The translations under genes and the position numbers were made by a program. A stretch of DNA of 64,000 nucleotides, from NCBI RefSeq assembly GCF_003696305.1, contig NZ_RFFK01000010.1, forward strand, positions 1 through 64,000, written 5' to 3'. Of the stretch, positions 9,056 through 21,649 are shown one piece after another; positions within the stretch are counted from its first letter, which is position 1; the number at the start of each line of letters is the position of its first letter. The notes under the pieces were generated by a model, which made no database searches, was not told the origin of the DNA, and was given only the letters and a program-made list of their open reading frames with translations. The DNA is from Pseudomonas sp. AOB-7 (GTDB lineage Bacteria; Pseudomonadota; Gammaproteobacteria; Pseudomonadales; Pseudomonadaceae).

Positions 9056-10252
9056 TCATCCTTGAAGGTCGGTATTGAGGGTGGCGATCAGGCGAACCTG
9101 CTCTTCGTAGGCGCTGGCGAAATCGCGGGTGAACAGGCGGTCGCTCCAATCGTCGTTCTGCTGCAGGTCCGCATGCAGGCGACGGTAGGCGCGCCAGCGG
9201 CTGCCGGCAGTGGCGAGCAGCGGCTTGCGGCCGTTGCGTTCGAAACGCATGGCCAGCTGCTCCGGGGCGAACTGCTCGAACATGCCCTTGACCGCCGCGC
9301 GGCTGGCGGCGAGCAGCGCCACCTGGTGCGCCTGCAGGTCGCGAAAGCCACGGCTGATGGCCTGTTCGGCGGGCAGCTGGCCGGGTTTGCCGCCACGCAG
9401 CAGGGCGCTCAGCGTCTCTCCGGCGTCCAGACCCTGCTTGAGCGGGTTGTTGCCGGCGCCCTGCACGGTGGTCAGGGCCAGACGCAGCTCGTTCTTCAGC
9501 TCGCCGCGCGTGCGCAGGGCCTGCTGCAGACTGCCGACGCTCTGCCTGAGCAGCTTGGCGGCATTGAGCGCCAGGGCTTCGCGGGCCTCAATGTCGAGAT
9601 CGTCGAGGTGCACGCCGAGGGCATCGGCGAACTTCTCCCAGAAGCTCGGCGGCAGGCGCTCGGGCTCCGGCGCGGGTTTCGGCTGGGCTGGCGGCGTCGG
9701 CATCACCAGCTCGGGCACCAGCAGGTTTTCCTCGTCGATCTGCGCATAGTCGCGCTGTTGCGCCTGGGCGGTGCTGGGGCGCAGTACGGCGGTCAGATCG
9801 TCCACCTCGGCGTAGACGCGCTCCTGCTGCTCCAGCGCGGTGAGCGGGTCGAGATCGAGGAAGGCGTCGTCGGGGATGATGCTGCCGGCCGCCTGCGGCA
9901 GGCCGATATCGCCCTCAAACATGGCCGGGTCGCGCACCAGCCGCGCACGAATCTCGAAATCGCCCAGGCAGTACACGCTGCCGTGCTCGATACGCTGCGG
10001 ACGGCCCTTGGCCAGGCTGGCGCCGCTGTCCTTGAGGGCGATGCCGTTGCTGCTGGTGTCGGTGAGAAAGAACGCGCCGTCGCGATAGCTGACCTCGGCG
10101 TGGCGGCTGGAGAGGATGCGCTTGCGATCGGGGATCACCCAGTCGCAATCCTCGGCGCGACCGATCACGCCGCCGGCCTGTTTGAAGGTCTTGGTGGTCA
10201 GCAGACCCGGCACGAACTGCTGTGCGCTGACCATCTCGAATACCAGTTCCAT
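9056..10252 (-). CDS. fha: FHA-domain T6SS regulator (Fha2/TagH type)
   Basis: A 398-residue protein with an N-terminal forkhead-associated phosphothreonine-binding domain (residues about 20-100). The FHA signature GRAEDCDWVIPD ... SSRHAEV ... SNG is present. A Pro-rich linker around residues 185-205 leads to the C-terminal T6SS FHA domain (SFWEKFADALGV, then a helical region to the end). In related systems the kinase/phosphatase pair acts through such a protein to control assembly, so this is the expected partner of Stk1 and Stp1. It lies 20 bases after the small lipoprotein gene. Confidence 0.93.
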   Translation of the reverse strand: MELVFEMVSAQQFVPGLLTTKTFKQAGGVIGRAEDCDWVIPDRKRILSSRHAEVSYRDGAFFLTDTSSNGIALKDSGASLAKGRPQRIEHGSVYCLGDFEIRARLVRDPAMFEGDIGLPQAAGSIIPDDAFLDLDPLTALEQQERVYAEVDDLTAVLRPSTAQAQQRDYAQIDEENLLVPELVMPTPPAQPKPAPEPERLPPSFWEKFADALGVHLDDLDIEAREALALNAAKLLRQSVGSLQQALRTRGELKNELRLALTTVQGAGNNPLKQGLDAGETLSALLRGGKPGQLPAEQAISRGFRDLQAHQVALLAASRAAVKGMFEQFAPEQLAMRFERNGRKPLLATAGSRWRAYRRLHADLQQNDDWSDRLFTRDFASAYEEQVRLIATLNTDLQG

Positions 10253-10272
10253 GGTGACTGTGCTCCTCGCGG

Positions 10273-10407
10273 TCAGTGGCCGCGCTTCTCGGCTTGCGGA
10301 TCGCCCAGCGGGCGGTATTGGTCGTCGCTGAACTTGTAGTTGCCGGTGCAGCCGGCCAGGACGATGGCCAGGGCCAGCAGGGCGGCGGTCCGGTAGCGAT
10401 GCAGCAT
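10273..10407 (-). CDS. Small lipoprotein of the T6SS operon (OrfX position)
   Basis: A 44-residue open frame, ATG at 10407 to TGA at 10273, too short for common gene-length cut-offs. It reads MLHRYRTAALLALAIVLAGC, a signal peptide with lipobox LAGC (cysteine 20), followed by only 24 mature residues ending in EKRGH. The Shine-Dalgarno AGGAGCGC lies just upstream. It occupies the slot between the sigma-54 activator and fha that in P. aeruginosa HSI-2 holds a similarly small gene of unknown role (from memory of that locus). A membrane-anchored accessory of T6SS is plausible, but no function is known to me. Confidence 0.8.
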   Translation of the reverse strand: MLHRYRTAALLALAIVLAGCTGNYKFSDDQYRPLGDPQAEKRGH

Positions 10408-10444
10408 GGAATGCGCTCCTTTGAGAAATGTGGAAATGAACATG

Positions 10445-10834
10445 TCAGATGGCCCCGTTTAACTGTTTGGCAGCAAAACGTTTAGGTGCGGGAGGACCAT
10501 AGCGATTGCTCTGGCGTTGACCGGGCCAGATCAGCAGTAGCGGCCAGATCAGATTGATCAGCAGCACCCAGTAGCCGCTTCGACCAAGATCATGCAGGCG
10601 ACGAACGCCTGCAGTTAGCGAGGCAACCCACCAGTAAATGAAAGCGAAAAGAGCAAAAGACGAGAGCACGTACTGCAGCCACATCGGGTAGCTCTCGCCA
10701 CTGATGGCAACGAGCAGGAAGATGGGCCAGGCGCTCCACACATGGAGCAGCAGATATTTGACTCGCCCAATGCGCCCACTGGAGATCATTGGCTCCAGTA
10801 CGAACGCGGCAATACGGCCCGGTAAATTCTTCAT
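10445..10834 (-). CDS. DUF805-family membrane protein
   Basis: A 129-residue integral membrane protein with about three or four helices and the DUF805 signature in AGVRRLHDLGRSGYW followed by a helix and a PG-rich tail. The start at 10834 (MKNLPGRIAAFV) has the Shine-Dalgarno GGGAG 5 bases upstream. An ATG at 10846 overlapping the sfa stop is a possible alternative. It is somewhat richer in A/T than its neighbours and interrupts the sfa-lipoprotein adjacency of HSI-2, so it looks like an insertion. Its role is unknown, and it may have nothing to do with secretion. Confidence 0.8.
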   Translation of the reverse strand: MKNLPGRIAAFVLEPMISSGRIGRVKYLLLHVWSAWPIFLLVAISGESYPMWLQYVLSSFALFAFIYWWVASLTAGVRRLHDLGRSGYWVLLINLIWPLLLIWPGQRQSNRYGPPAPKRFAAKQLNGAI

Positions 10835-10845
10835 GGCTTCTCCCA

Positions 10846-12369
<1,524 letters not shown>

Positions 12370-12370
12370 C

Positions 12371-14971
<2,601 letters not shown>

Positions 14972-14982
14972 TTCATCTGTCC

Positions 14983-15990
14983 TTAATGAATCTTGCTGCC
15001 GAGGGTGACCAGACCGTCGGCGTTGTCGCGGCCGAGCCAGGTGGTCCAGCCCAGCAGGCAGGGGTTGCCTTCGCCGATGCGCAGGTCGCGGATTTCGTCC
15101 TGACGCAGCTCCAGGCGGATGTCGTAGTCCAGCGGATCGCGCAGGGTGAAACGCACCAGCGCACAGAGCGGCTGGTAACCCGTGCCGATCGGCAGGAACT
15201 CGTGAAAGCGCGTCCAGCCCAGCTGGCGCACGTGGATGCGGAACTTGCCGCCGCGGTCGCGGACGCGCTCGCCGAGCACGGTGTCTTCCCCGAGCAGGCT
15301 GTTGGCGCGACCGAGGCGGTTGCGCTGTTCTTCCAGCACCACCACCTGGCGTTCCAGGCACTGCTCGATGAACAGCTCGGCGTGCTTGAAGTAGTAACGC
15401 AGCACCGACTCGATCAGCGCCGCCGAGTGGGCGCGCAGGCTGAGCAGGCCGAGGTAGGGCAGCAGGCGCTTCCAGTTCAGCTCCTGGGCCTGGCGGATCT
15501 GCTCGCTGCCCAGGCCGACCAGGGCGAACAGGTGCGCGGAGAAGGCGTCCATCGCCCCGCTCTGGAAGCTGGCGCGGTAGCGGTACTTCTGCCAGATCGG
15601 CAGCAACAGGCGCTGCAGACGGTTGTTGAACAGGTCGAGGAAGTCGCGGGTCGGGTTGCCGTCCTCGCTGTCGCCCAGGGCCTGCTCGCTGTAGAAGGCC
15701 GGCAACGGCGAACCGCCGCCGAACAGGCCGACCAGGTTGACGCGCATGCGCGCGCGCAGCTCGCCGTGCTCCTCGAAGAACTGCACGCGATCGATATCGC
15801 TGCCAGGGAAACCCAGGCTCGGATTGGCCTGGAATTCCAGGTACTCGTAGAGGCGCTCCTCATCCAGTTGCGGATGAGCGACCTTGAGACGCTCCAGCAC
15901 CAGCTGTACGGCCTGGAACAGGCTGTACTCGCGGATGCCTTTGCTCAGTCGACTCAGAGCAGGGGCTGTTGCCCCATACGTGGCGTCCAT
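14983..15990 (-). CDS. tssG: T6SS baseplate protein TssG
   Basis: A 335-residue TssG, part of the TssF/TssG baseplate wedge. Family features are FQAVQLVLERL at the start, LVGLFGGGSPLP in the first third, RDFLDLFNNRL, and the C-terminal GWTTWLG. Its first 37 bases overlap the end of tssF in another frame, the usual tight coupling of these partners. Length is normal. Confidence 0.96.
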   Translation of the reverse strand: MDATYGATAPALSRLSKGIREYSLFQAVQLVLERLKVAHPQLDEERLYEYLEFQANPSLGFPGSDIDRVQFFEEHGELRARMRVNLVGLFGGGSPLPAFYSEQALGDSEDGNPTRDFLDLFNNRLQRLLLPIWQKYRYRASFQSGAMDAFSAHLFALVGLGSEQIRQAQELNWKRLLPYLGLLSLRAHSAALIESVLRYYFKHAELFIEQCLERQVVVLEEQRNRLGRANSLLGEDTVLGERVRDRGGKFRIHVRQLGWTRFHEFLPIGTGYQPLCALVRFTLRDPLDYDIRLELRQDEIRDLRIGEGNPCLLGWTTWLGRDNADGLVTLGSKIH

Positions 15991-17744
15991 TTGTACAACT
16001 CTCCCTGTGTGCTCTGTACGTGCAGCTCGTGATACGAGTTGAGGCTGGCGTAGAGGGCGAAAAACTCATTGAGGACCGAGGCGAAGAGGAACAGGTCGCC
16101 CTCGCCCAGGTAGCCGTCCGGATTCATGCTCAGTTCGGTGCGCACGCCGCGCACCGGCAGGCCGCGGTGCAGGCGGTCGACATGGCGGTGGCCGATGCTC
16201 TTGAGGCCACCGAGCAGGCGCTTGCTGACGCGCTCGGCGTGCTGGTCGTAGTAGCGCGGCAGGTCGTAGGTCTCGAGGATCACCTTGAGCGCCTCGACGT
16301 TGGCCAGCGACAGGTAGTTCAGCGACATGTTGGAAATCAGCTTCCACAGGAAGTCGCGGTGCAGCGGCGGCGCGTAGCAGGGGGTGACCGCGCTGATATT
16401 GCGGAAGCTGAGAAAATCCGGGGTGTCCTCGCTGGGCAGGCAGATATCGCCCAGGCTCAGCTGACGCGGCAGGTTCTGGTTGGTGCAGGTCAGCTCGATG
16501 GACAGCGTCTCGTGCTGGTCGAGGTTGCGCAGGCCGAAGCTGAGCCAGGTCTCCAGGCCGTCGCCGAGCATCGAGGGCTGCTGGCGCACGCTGTAGTGCG
16601 GGCGCGCCACCGGCACGTCGAAGCTGGGGTCGTGCTCGAACGACTCGAACGGCACGTACTCCTCGTAGCCCATGCCGCCCGGCTTCCAGCCGGTGACGCG
16701 GTCCACCGAGAACACGCCGCAGTGCTGCGCGTCGAATTCGGCCGGCAACAGCAGGTACTGGTCCTGCTTGCCGTCGAGGCGGATCGGGATGGCGTCGTGC
16801 TGGAACAGGTTGACCACCGGCGTGCAGTACAGGCGCACGTTTTCCAGGGTCGGGCGGATGCGCTGCACCCCGGCCTTGTGGATATCGAAGCGCAGCTCCA
16901 GGCCGCGCGCCTGTTTGAGCAGATCCTCGGGCAAGCTGTGAATGGCATCCAGGCCGAGCAGGTCGACGAAGAGGAACTTGTCCTGGAAGGCGAAGTATTC
17001 CTGCAGATAGCGGTAGCCGCGGAAGGTATTGAGCGGGTAGGGGATCAACGCCTCGTCTTCGGCGAAGCCCACCGGCTGCACCTTCTCGGGCTTGAGCTGC
17101 AGCGTGCCCAGGGTCTGGCCAAAGGCATCCTGCATCGGTTTGCCAGCAGCATCGAGCAACACCAACTGGATGCCGCCGAGGTTGCGCAGCAGCGCCAGGT
17201 AAAGCATCTGGCCGATATAGCGCTCGCCGGCCAGGTGCAGACGCAGCTTGTTCAGGCCGAGCTCGCCGATATGGCCGTCGGCGCTCATGCCCAGACGCAG
17301 GCTGAGCAGTGCGCCGTCGCCCTTGACCGAATAGTCCAGGCCGTTCAGCGCCAGCGGCAGCACCTCGGTGGGGTAGCAGGTGCGAAAGCGGCAGGTGACG
17401 CCTTCGATGGCCTTGGCCTCCACCGGCGTGCCGCGCTTGACCGGCAAGGCCGGACCGGGGCGGGTCAGCGGGTCGAACTGCAGCATGCTGAAGGCCGGCA
17501 GCGGACGCATGTAGTTCGGCCACAGCAGGTGCATCAGCGAATGGGTCAGCTCCGGCAGCTCGTCGTCGAGCTTCTGCCGCAGACGCCCGGTGAGGAAGGC
17601 GAAGCCTTCGAGCAGGCGCTCGACATCCGGATCACGCCCGGCCTGGCCGAGGAACGGCGCCAGCGCCGGGCTGCGCTCGGCGAAGCGCTTGCCCAGTTGG
17701 CGCAGGGCGGTGAGTTCGCTCTGGTAGTAGTGGTTAAAAGACAC
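15954..17744 (-). CDS. tssF: T6SS baseplate protein TssF
   Basis: A 596-residue TssF with the signature start SFNHYYQSELTALRQLGKRFAE and LWPNYMRPLPAFSMLQF. The frame opens with TTG at 17750, but AAGGA lies 7 bases before the GTG at 17744 and directly abuts the TTG, so GTG is chosen; this also gives the common TssF N-terminus. It begins only 2 bases after the inserted membrane-protein gene. Translation after the cargo module therefore uses its own ribosome site. Confidence 0.96.
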   Translation of the reverse strand: MSFNHYYQSELTALRQLGKRFAERSPALAPFLGQAGRDPDVERLLEGFAFLTGRLRQKLDDELPELTHSLMHLLWPNYMRPLPAFSMLQFDPLTRPGPALPVKRGTPVEAKAIEGVTCRFRTCYPTEVLPLALNGLDYSVKGDGALLSLRLGMSADGHIGELGLNKLRLHLAGERYIGQMLYLALLRNLGGIQLVLLDAAGKPMQDAFGQTLGTLQLKPEKVQPVGFAEDEALIPYPLNTFRGYRYLQEYFAFQDKFLFVDLLGLDAIHSLPEDLLKQARGLELRFDIHKAGVQRIRPTLENVRLYCTPVVNLFQHDAIPIRLDGKQDQYLLLPAEFDAQHCGVFSVDRVTGWKPGGMGYEEYVPFESFEHDPSFDVPVARPHYSVRQQPSMLGDGLETWLSFGLRNLDQHETLSIELTCTNQNLPRQLSLGDICLPSEDTPDFLSFRNISAVTPCYAPPLHRDFLWKLISNMSLNYLSLANVEALKVILETYDLPRYYDQHAERVSKRLLGGLKSIGHRHVDRLHRGLPVRGVRTELSMNPDGYLGEGDLFLFASVLNEFFALYASLNSYHELHVQSTQGELYKWTPRMGQQPLL

Positions 17745-17746
17745 GA

Positions 17747-18136
17747 TCAATCCTTGATTCGGTGGCTGTCGAAATGTGTCGGCTCAGGAGCGAGCCGCTT
17801 CGTGACATAGATGGCTGTCAAACTTAGGACACCTGACACGCCAGCGAAGAACAGTGCGCGTAACGGATGTTGAGGTAGCAAATAGAAGAGGCTTGCTATT
17901 ACCAACGCACTGGCCAGGGCGATCTTTACTTTTATTCTGATGGTCATGGCTATCAGAGCATTGGCCAAAACAAAGGCCGCGAAAATTAGCTCCACCGCCA
18001 AACCTATAGCCACTTCCCTCGAAAACGGAGAGCCAAAGAGAGCGGTATAGAGATGGAAACCAAGGCTGCTGGCTAGTGGGAAAAGCAGACATACGATTGC
18101 GTGGCATATAAATGCCATGCTTCGCTGTCGACTCAT
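17747..18136 (-). CDS. Four-helix membrane protein next to effector genes; possible second immunity factor
   Basis: A 129-residue, very hydrophobic protein with about four predicted helices (IVCLLFPLASSLGFHLY, the segment around IGLAVELIFAAFVLANALI, IALASALVIASLFYLL, ALFFAGVSGVLSLTAIYV). The start at 18136 (MSRQRSMAF) has AAGG upstream and lies 10 bases after the preceding gene. No family recognised. Codon use is A/T-richer than the core tss genes, like the rest of this insertion. It could protect against an effector, help the putative immunity protein, or be a hitch-hiker. None of these is shown by the sequence. Confidence 0.75.
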   Translation of the reverse strand: MSRQRSMAFICHAIVCLLFPLASSLGFHLYTALFGSPFSREVAIGLAVELIFAAFVLANALIAMTIRIKVKIALASALVIASLFYLLPQHPLRALFFAGVSGVLSLTAIYVTKRLAPEPTHFDSHRIKD

Positions 18137-18146
18137 CTTTGCTGCC

Positions 18147-18518
18147 TTACTCCATGTCAATTGGAGTACCATCATCATTCTCTAACTGAAGCTGTTTTTC
18201 ATTTCTCAAATAGACCACAGTTCCGCCGTCGTAGCCCCAGAAGTCACTGTTTCTGAGCTGTTGGCCTTGCTCGGAAACCCAACCTTTGACCCAGATATCG
18301 CCATTCTCATGACGTATTTCCACGAAATACCGAGGCGGCTTAGCTTGGGTTATTTCAAAAAAAACCCCACCATCCTGAGCTCCACTCCAATGAGCGTTGG
18401 GATGGTTCTGTAATATGGGGGGCACTTCGTCCACAGGTACTAAAAATGAGTAGATCACCACACCTACGGTCAATATCAGTGCGATTAATATGAGGGCCGC
18501 CCACTTGATGATTTTCAC
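18147..18518 (-). CDS. Putative T6SS immunity protein, membrane-anchored periplasmic
   Basis: A 123-residue protein with one N-terminal hydrophobic segment (WAALILIALILTVGVVIYSFL, residues about 6-26) that should act as signal anchor, leaving about 95 residues in the periplasm. No known family recognised. Its start overlaps the end of the putative effector gene by 4 bases, the usual effector-immunity arrangement. A periplasmic location fits an effector that attacks the cell wall. A/T-rich codon use matches its neighbours and supports joint acquisition. Immunity function is inferred from position and topology only. Confidence 0.65.
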   Translation of the reverse strand: MKIIKWAALILIALILTVGVVIYSFLVPVDEVPPILQNHPNAHWSGAQDGGVFFEITQAKPPRYFVEIRHENGDIWVKGWVSEQGQQLRNSDFWGYDGGTVVYLRNEKQLQLENDDGTPIDME

Positions 18519-19198
18519 TCGGAAATCTCCAGTACATCATTGGCGTAGTCGTAATCGATATCGACCTCGCTTAACTGGAACTGCGCCATATAGGCTTTAG
18601 GCATAACCACACGCATACGAAACGGACTTTCCAAGCCAACATGCTCGACTAGGTCGGCAACGAATGTCATACAGTTGTGATTACCCAAATCATATTCCTT
18701 GCGCTTTGGATCGTTATTCTCTGCTTCTTTTGCCTTTAGCCAAGCGATCGCCTGTTCAAATACTATGCCCCTTAAGACAACACCTGAGATACGTCCGCTT
18801 TGCCCGTATTTACTAGAAATGACACGCAACGTTTTTTTCAGCGAAGATTCGACGACCATTCCCCCCTTCAATGCAACGTCGGGTATTTGCCCGGAACGCG
18901 TACGGCCTGCCGGGCCGGGGCCTGGGTAACGTCCATATTCGTAGTATTTTGTCAGGCCGGTTTTTCCATTTACAAGGAGCACTCCGGCATGCCCAAGCTG
19001 AGGTAGTTTTTGAGCAGGGATTAGAATCTTTCGACCAAAAACATTAACTTCGGTGTTATCTATTACTTGGATTAGATAGTCGGGAAAGACTAGCGGAATT
19101 AGAAAATCCTCTGTACCAACAAGGTATAGCTGGGCAGGGCTTTGATCCTGAGCCGGGGTCGTTTTTACCGTGCCGAGTGGAATCGCTGCTTCAGTCAT
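18515..19198 (-). CDS. Putative T6SS effector with permuted NlpC/P60-like Cys/His layout
   Basis: A 227-residue protein directly after the PAAR gene (1 base apart). A histidine in LGHAGVLLV (H70), a middle Tyr/Gly-rich stretch YYEYGRYPGPGP, and a later NHNCMTFVADLV (C176, H174) give the order His then Cys with flanks like circularly permuted NlpC/P60 papain-fold enzymes. Such enzymes act as peptidoglycan amidases or lipid acyltransferases. No signal peptide is seen, as expected for cargo loaded on PAAR/VgrG. Cell-wall hydrolysis is the best guess from the motif pair and the periplasmic immunity candidate that follows. A/T-richer than the tss genes. Confidence 0.65.
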   Translation of the reverse strand: MTEAAIPLGTVKTTPAQDQSPAQLYLVGTEDFLIPLVFPDYLIQVIDNTEVNVFGRKILIPAQKLPQLGHAGVLLVNGKTGLTKYYEYGRYPGPGPAGRTRSGQIPDVALKGGMVVESSLKKTLRVISSKYGQSGRISGVVLRGIVFEQAIAWLKAKEAENNDPKRKEYDLGNHNCMTFVADLVEHVGLESPFRMRVVMPKAYMAQFQLSEVDIDYDYANDVLEISE

Positions 19199-19199
19199 C

Positions 19200-19724
19200 T
19201 CATTCGCCTCGCAATATCCAGTTCGGCTTTACGGAGAGGGCAACCGATTGCGGTATGTCCTTGTTGCCCAAGGGCCGCGTTAAACCATTTGCGTCCGTCG
19301 TGCCGTGCACTTGGCTGCCGTCCTCCAAGGTGGCGGTGTAAGCCATGTTTTTCATCGGCGCACCGCTTGCCTGGTCCAGCAACTGAACACAGATATCGAA
19401 TCCCTTCATGAGCAATGGCAGAGGAGCAGTAAACGCCGCCCCACCCCCACTCGTACCGATCAACACAGTGCCCGACCCACCCACCACCACATTGCCGTGG
19501 CTGCCCACCGAGCCCACCACCGCCGCCGGCTTGCCGTTGATCAGCACGGTGGGAATCACCGCGCCGGCCATGGCGCCGCCACAGGCGGAGGCGTCGCCCA
19601 TGCGGGCGGCGGGCAGGCTGTCGAACAGCACGTCGGGCGAGCCGGCGGCGATCGGGTTGGTGCCGTGGCCGGGAATCGGGCAGGCGGTGGGATCGCCGAG
19701 GCGGGCTGCGGGTTTACCGGACAT
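19200..19724 (-). CDS. PAAR spike-tip protein with C-terminal TTR-like extension
   Basis: A 174-residue PAAR protein that caps VgrG and carries cargo. Residues 1-105 hold the PAAR repeats (KPAARLGDPTACP ... HG ... AARMGDASACGG ... GKPAAVVGSVGSHG). Residues about 110-174 (VQLLDQASGAPMKNMAYT ... DGSQVHGTTDANGLTRPL) resemble the transthyretin-like extension that recruits effectors in other VgrG/PAAR proteins. It overlaps tssE by 11 bases and precedes the putative effector by 1 base. PAAR genes usually lie in vgrG islands, so its position between tssE and tssF is unusual. Confidence 0.9.
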   Translation of the reverse strand: MSGKPAARLGDPTACPIPGHGTNPIAAGSPDVLFDSLPAARMGDASACGGAMAGAVIPTVLINGKPAAVVGSVGSHGNVVVGGSGTVLIGTSGGGAAFTAPLPLLMKGFDICVQLLDQASGAPMKNMAYTATLEDGSQVHGTTDANGLTRPLGNKDIPQSVALSVKPNWILRGE

Positions 19725-20139
19725 GTGAGGCTCCTGGGTTGACCTTGACCTGACCGCTGCCGTCCAGGCTCGCGGAGAAACTGACCTGACGCCTGACGCC
19801 GTCCATCTCCAGCAGCGCGTCGATGGCGAAGGCCTGGCGCAGCGGATCGTGGGTGCGCGGCAGGGAAATCACGCGCACCTGGGTCAGACGGGGTTCGTAC
19901 GCTTCGATAAAGCGTTCGATGGCGATACGCGCCTGCTGCAGCGAGTCGTGCAGCGACAGGCGCATATCGTTCAAATCGGGCAACCCGTAGTCGGGCAGCG
20001 TCTGCACGCTGCCCGCACGGGTGCTGAGCATCTTGGCCAGATGGGCAGCCACCGAGGCCATGGCGGCGACCTCGCGGCTCCAGCCGGCACGTTGGCCGAC
20101 CTCGCCACCGAGGCGCTCGAACAGGCTGCCGTAGGCCAT
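19714..20139 (-). CDS. tssE: T6SS baseplate protein TssE (gp25-like)
   Basis: A 141-residue gp25-family protein that starts sheath assembly at the baseplate. It begins MAYGSLFERLGGE, contains DYGLPDLNDM (the gp25-like motif), and the pair YEPRLTQVRVIS near the C-terminal half. It lies 6 bases after tssC and overlaps the PAAR gene by 11 bases. Normal length for the family. Confidence 0.95.
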   Translation of the reverse strand: MAYGSLFERLGGEVGQRAGWSREVAAMASVAAHLAKMLSTRAGSVQTLPDYGLPDLNDMRLSLHDSLQQARIAIERFIEAYEPRLTQVRVISLPRTHDPLRQAFAIDALLEMDGVRRQVSFSASLDGSGQVKVNPGASHVR

Positions 20140-20145
20140 GCGTGC

Positions 20146-21624
20146 TTACTCCTTGTCCAGCTTGCCGACCAGCGACAAGGTGAAGTCGGCACCCATGTAC
20201 TTGAAGTGCGGGCGCACGTTCAGGCTGACGCGGTACCAGCCCGGCTCGCCTTCGACATCGCTGACGATGACCTGGGCGGCACGCAGCGGACGGCGGCTAC
20301 GCACTTCGGAGCTGGGGTTCTCCTGGTCGGCGACGTACTGGCGAATCCACTTGTTCAGTTCCAGCTCGAGGTCGGTACGCTCTTTCCAGGCACCGATCTG
20401 CTCGCGCTGCAGCACTTTCAGGTAGTGAGCCAGGCGGTTGACGATGAACATGTACGGCAGCTGGGTGCCCAGCTTGTAGTTCAGTTCGGCGTTCTTGCCT
20501 TCTTCGCTGATGCCGAAGAACTTCGGCTTCTGCGCCGAGTTGGCGGAGAAGAACGCGGCGTTGTCGCTGCCCTTGCGCATGGTCAGGGCGATGAAGCCTT
20601 CCTCGGCCAGCTCGTATTCGCGGCGGTCGGACACCAGCACTTCAGTGGGGATCTTGGTCTCGATCTCGCCCATGCTCTCGAAGTGGTGCAGTGGCAGGTC
20701 TTCGACCGCGCCACCGCTCTGCGGGCCGATGATGTTCGGGCACCAGCGGAACTTGGCGAAGCTGTCGGTCAGACGACTGGCGAAAGCGTAGGCGGTGTTG
20801 CCCCACAGGTAGTGCTCGTGGCTGTTGGCCACGTTTTCCTTGTAGACGAAGGTCTTCACCGGGTTGTCTTCCGGATCGTACGGGTTGCGCAGCAGGAAGC
20901 GCGGTACGGTGAGGCCGACGTAGCGGGCATCTTCCTGCTCGCGGAAGCTCTGCCACTTGGTGAATTGCGGGCCTTCGAAGTGGTCCTTGAGGTCCTTCAG
21001 ATCCGGCAGGCCGGTGAAGGTCTCCAGGCCGAAGAATTTCGGGCCGGCGGCGGCGATGAAGGGGGCGTGGGACATGCAGGCCACCGAGGCGACGTACTGC
21101 AGGGTCTTGACGTCCGGGGCGCTCGGATCGAAGAAGTAGTTGGCGATCAGGGCGCCGACCGGCTGGCCACCGAACTGGCCGTACTCGGCGGTGTAGATGT
21201 GCTTGTACAGACCGGACTGCACGATTTCCGGGCTGTCCTCGAAGTCATCGAGCAGGTCCTGCTTGGAGGCGTTGAGGATCTCCAGCTTGATGTTCTCGCG
21301 GAAGTTGGTGCGGTCCACCAGTAGCTTGAGGCCGCGCCAGGAGGATTCCAGGGCCTGGAAGTCCGGGTGATGGAGGATCTCGTCCATCTGCCGGCTGAGC
21401 TTGGCGTCGATCTCCGCGATCATGCGGTCGACCATGGCCTTCTTCACCGGCTCGTTTTCGTTCTGCGGCTTGAGCAGCTCTTCGATGAAGGCCGAGACGC
21501 CGCGCTTGGCGATGTCGTAGGCCTCGTCATCGGGGGTCAGTTTGGTCTCGGCGATGATGCGGTCGAGAATGCCGAGTTCGGCGGCGCTGTGGCTGCTTTC
21601 TACGGCTGCGCTAGTCGTGCTCAT
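20146..21624 (-). CDS. tssC: T6SS sheath large subunit TssC
   Basis: A 492-residue TssC, which with TssB forms the contractile sheath. Family landmarks are FQALESSWRGLKLLVDRTNF, GQFGGQPVGALIANY, LLRNPYDPEDNPVK and the conserved C-terminal block around the EERTDLELELNKWI-like helix and NVRPHFKYMGADFTLSLVGKL. Length is typical. 25 bases downstream of tssB. Confidence 0.97.
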   Translation of the reverse strand: MSTTSAAVESSHSAAELGILDRIIAETKLTPDDEAYDIAKRGVSAFIEELLKPQNENEPVKKAMVDRMIAEIDAKLSRQMDEILHHPDFQALESSWRGLKLLVDRTNFRENIKLEILNASKQDLLDDFEDSPEIVQSGLYKHIYTAEYGQFGGQPVGALIANYFFDPSAPDVKTLQYVASVACMSHAPFIAAAGPKFFGLETFTGLPDLKDLKDHFEGPQFTKWQSFREQEDARYVGLTVPRFLLRNPYDPEDNPVKTFVYKENVANSHEHYLWGNTAYAFASRLTDSFAKFRWCPNIIGPQSGGAVEDLPLHHFESMGEIETKIPTEVLVSDRREYELAEEGFIALTMRKGSDNAAFFSANSAQKPKFFGISEEGKNAELNYKLGTQLPYMFIVNRLAHYLKVLQREQIGAWKERTDLELELNKWIRQYVADQENPSSEVRSRRPLRAAQVIVSDVEGEPGWYRVSLNVRPHFKYMGADFTLSLVGKLDKE

Positions 21625-21649
21625 GAATATGCGTCCTTGTCAGTGAGAA

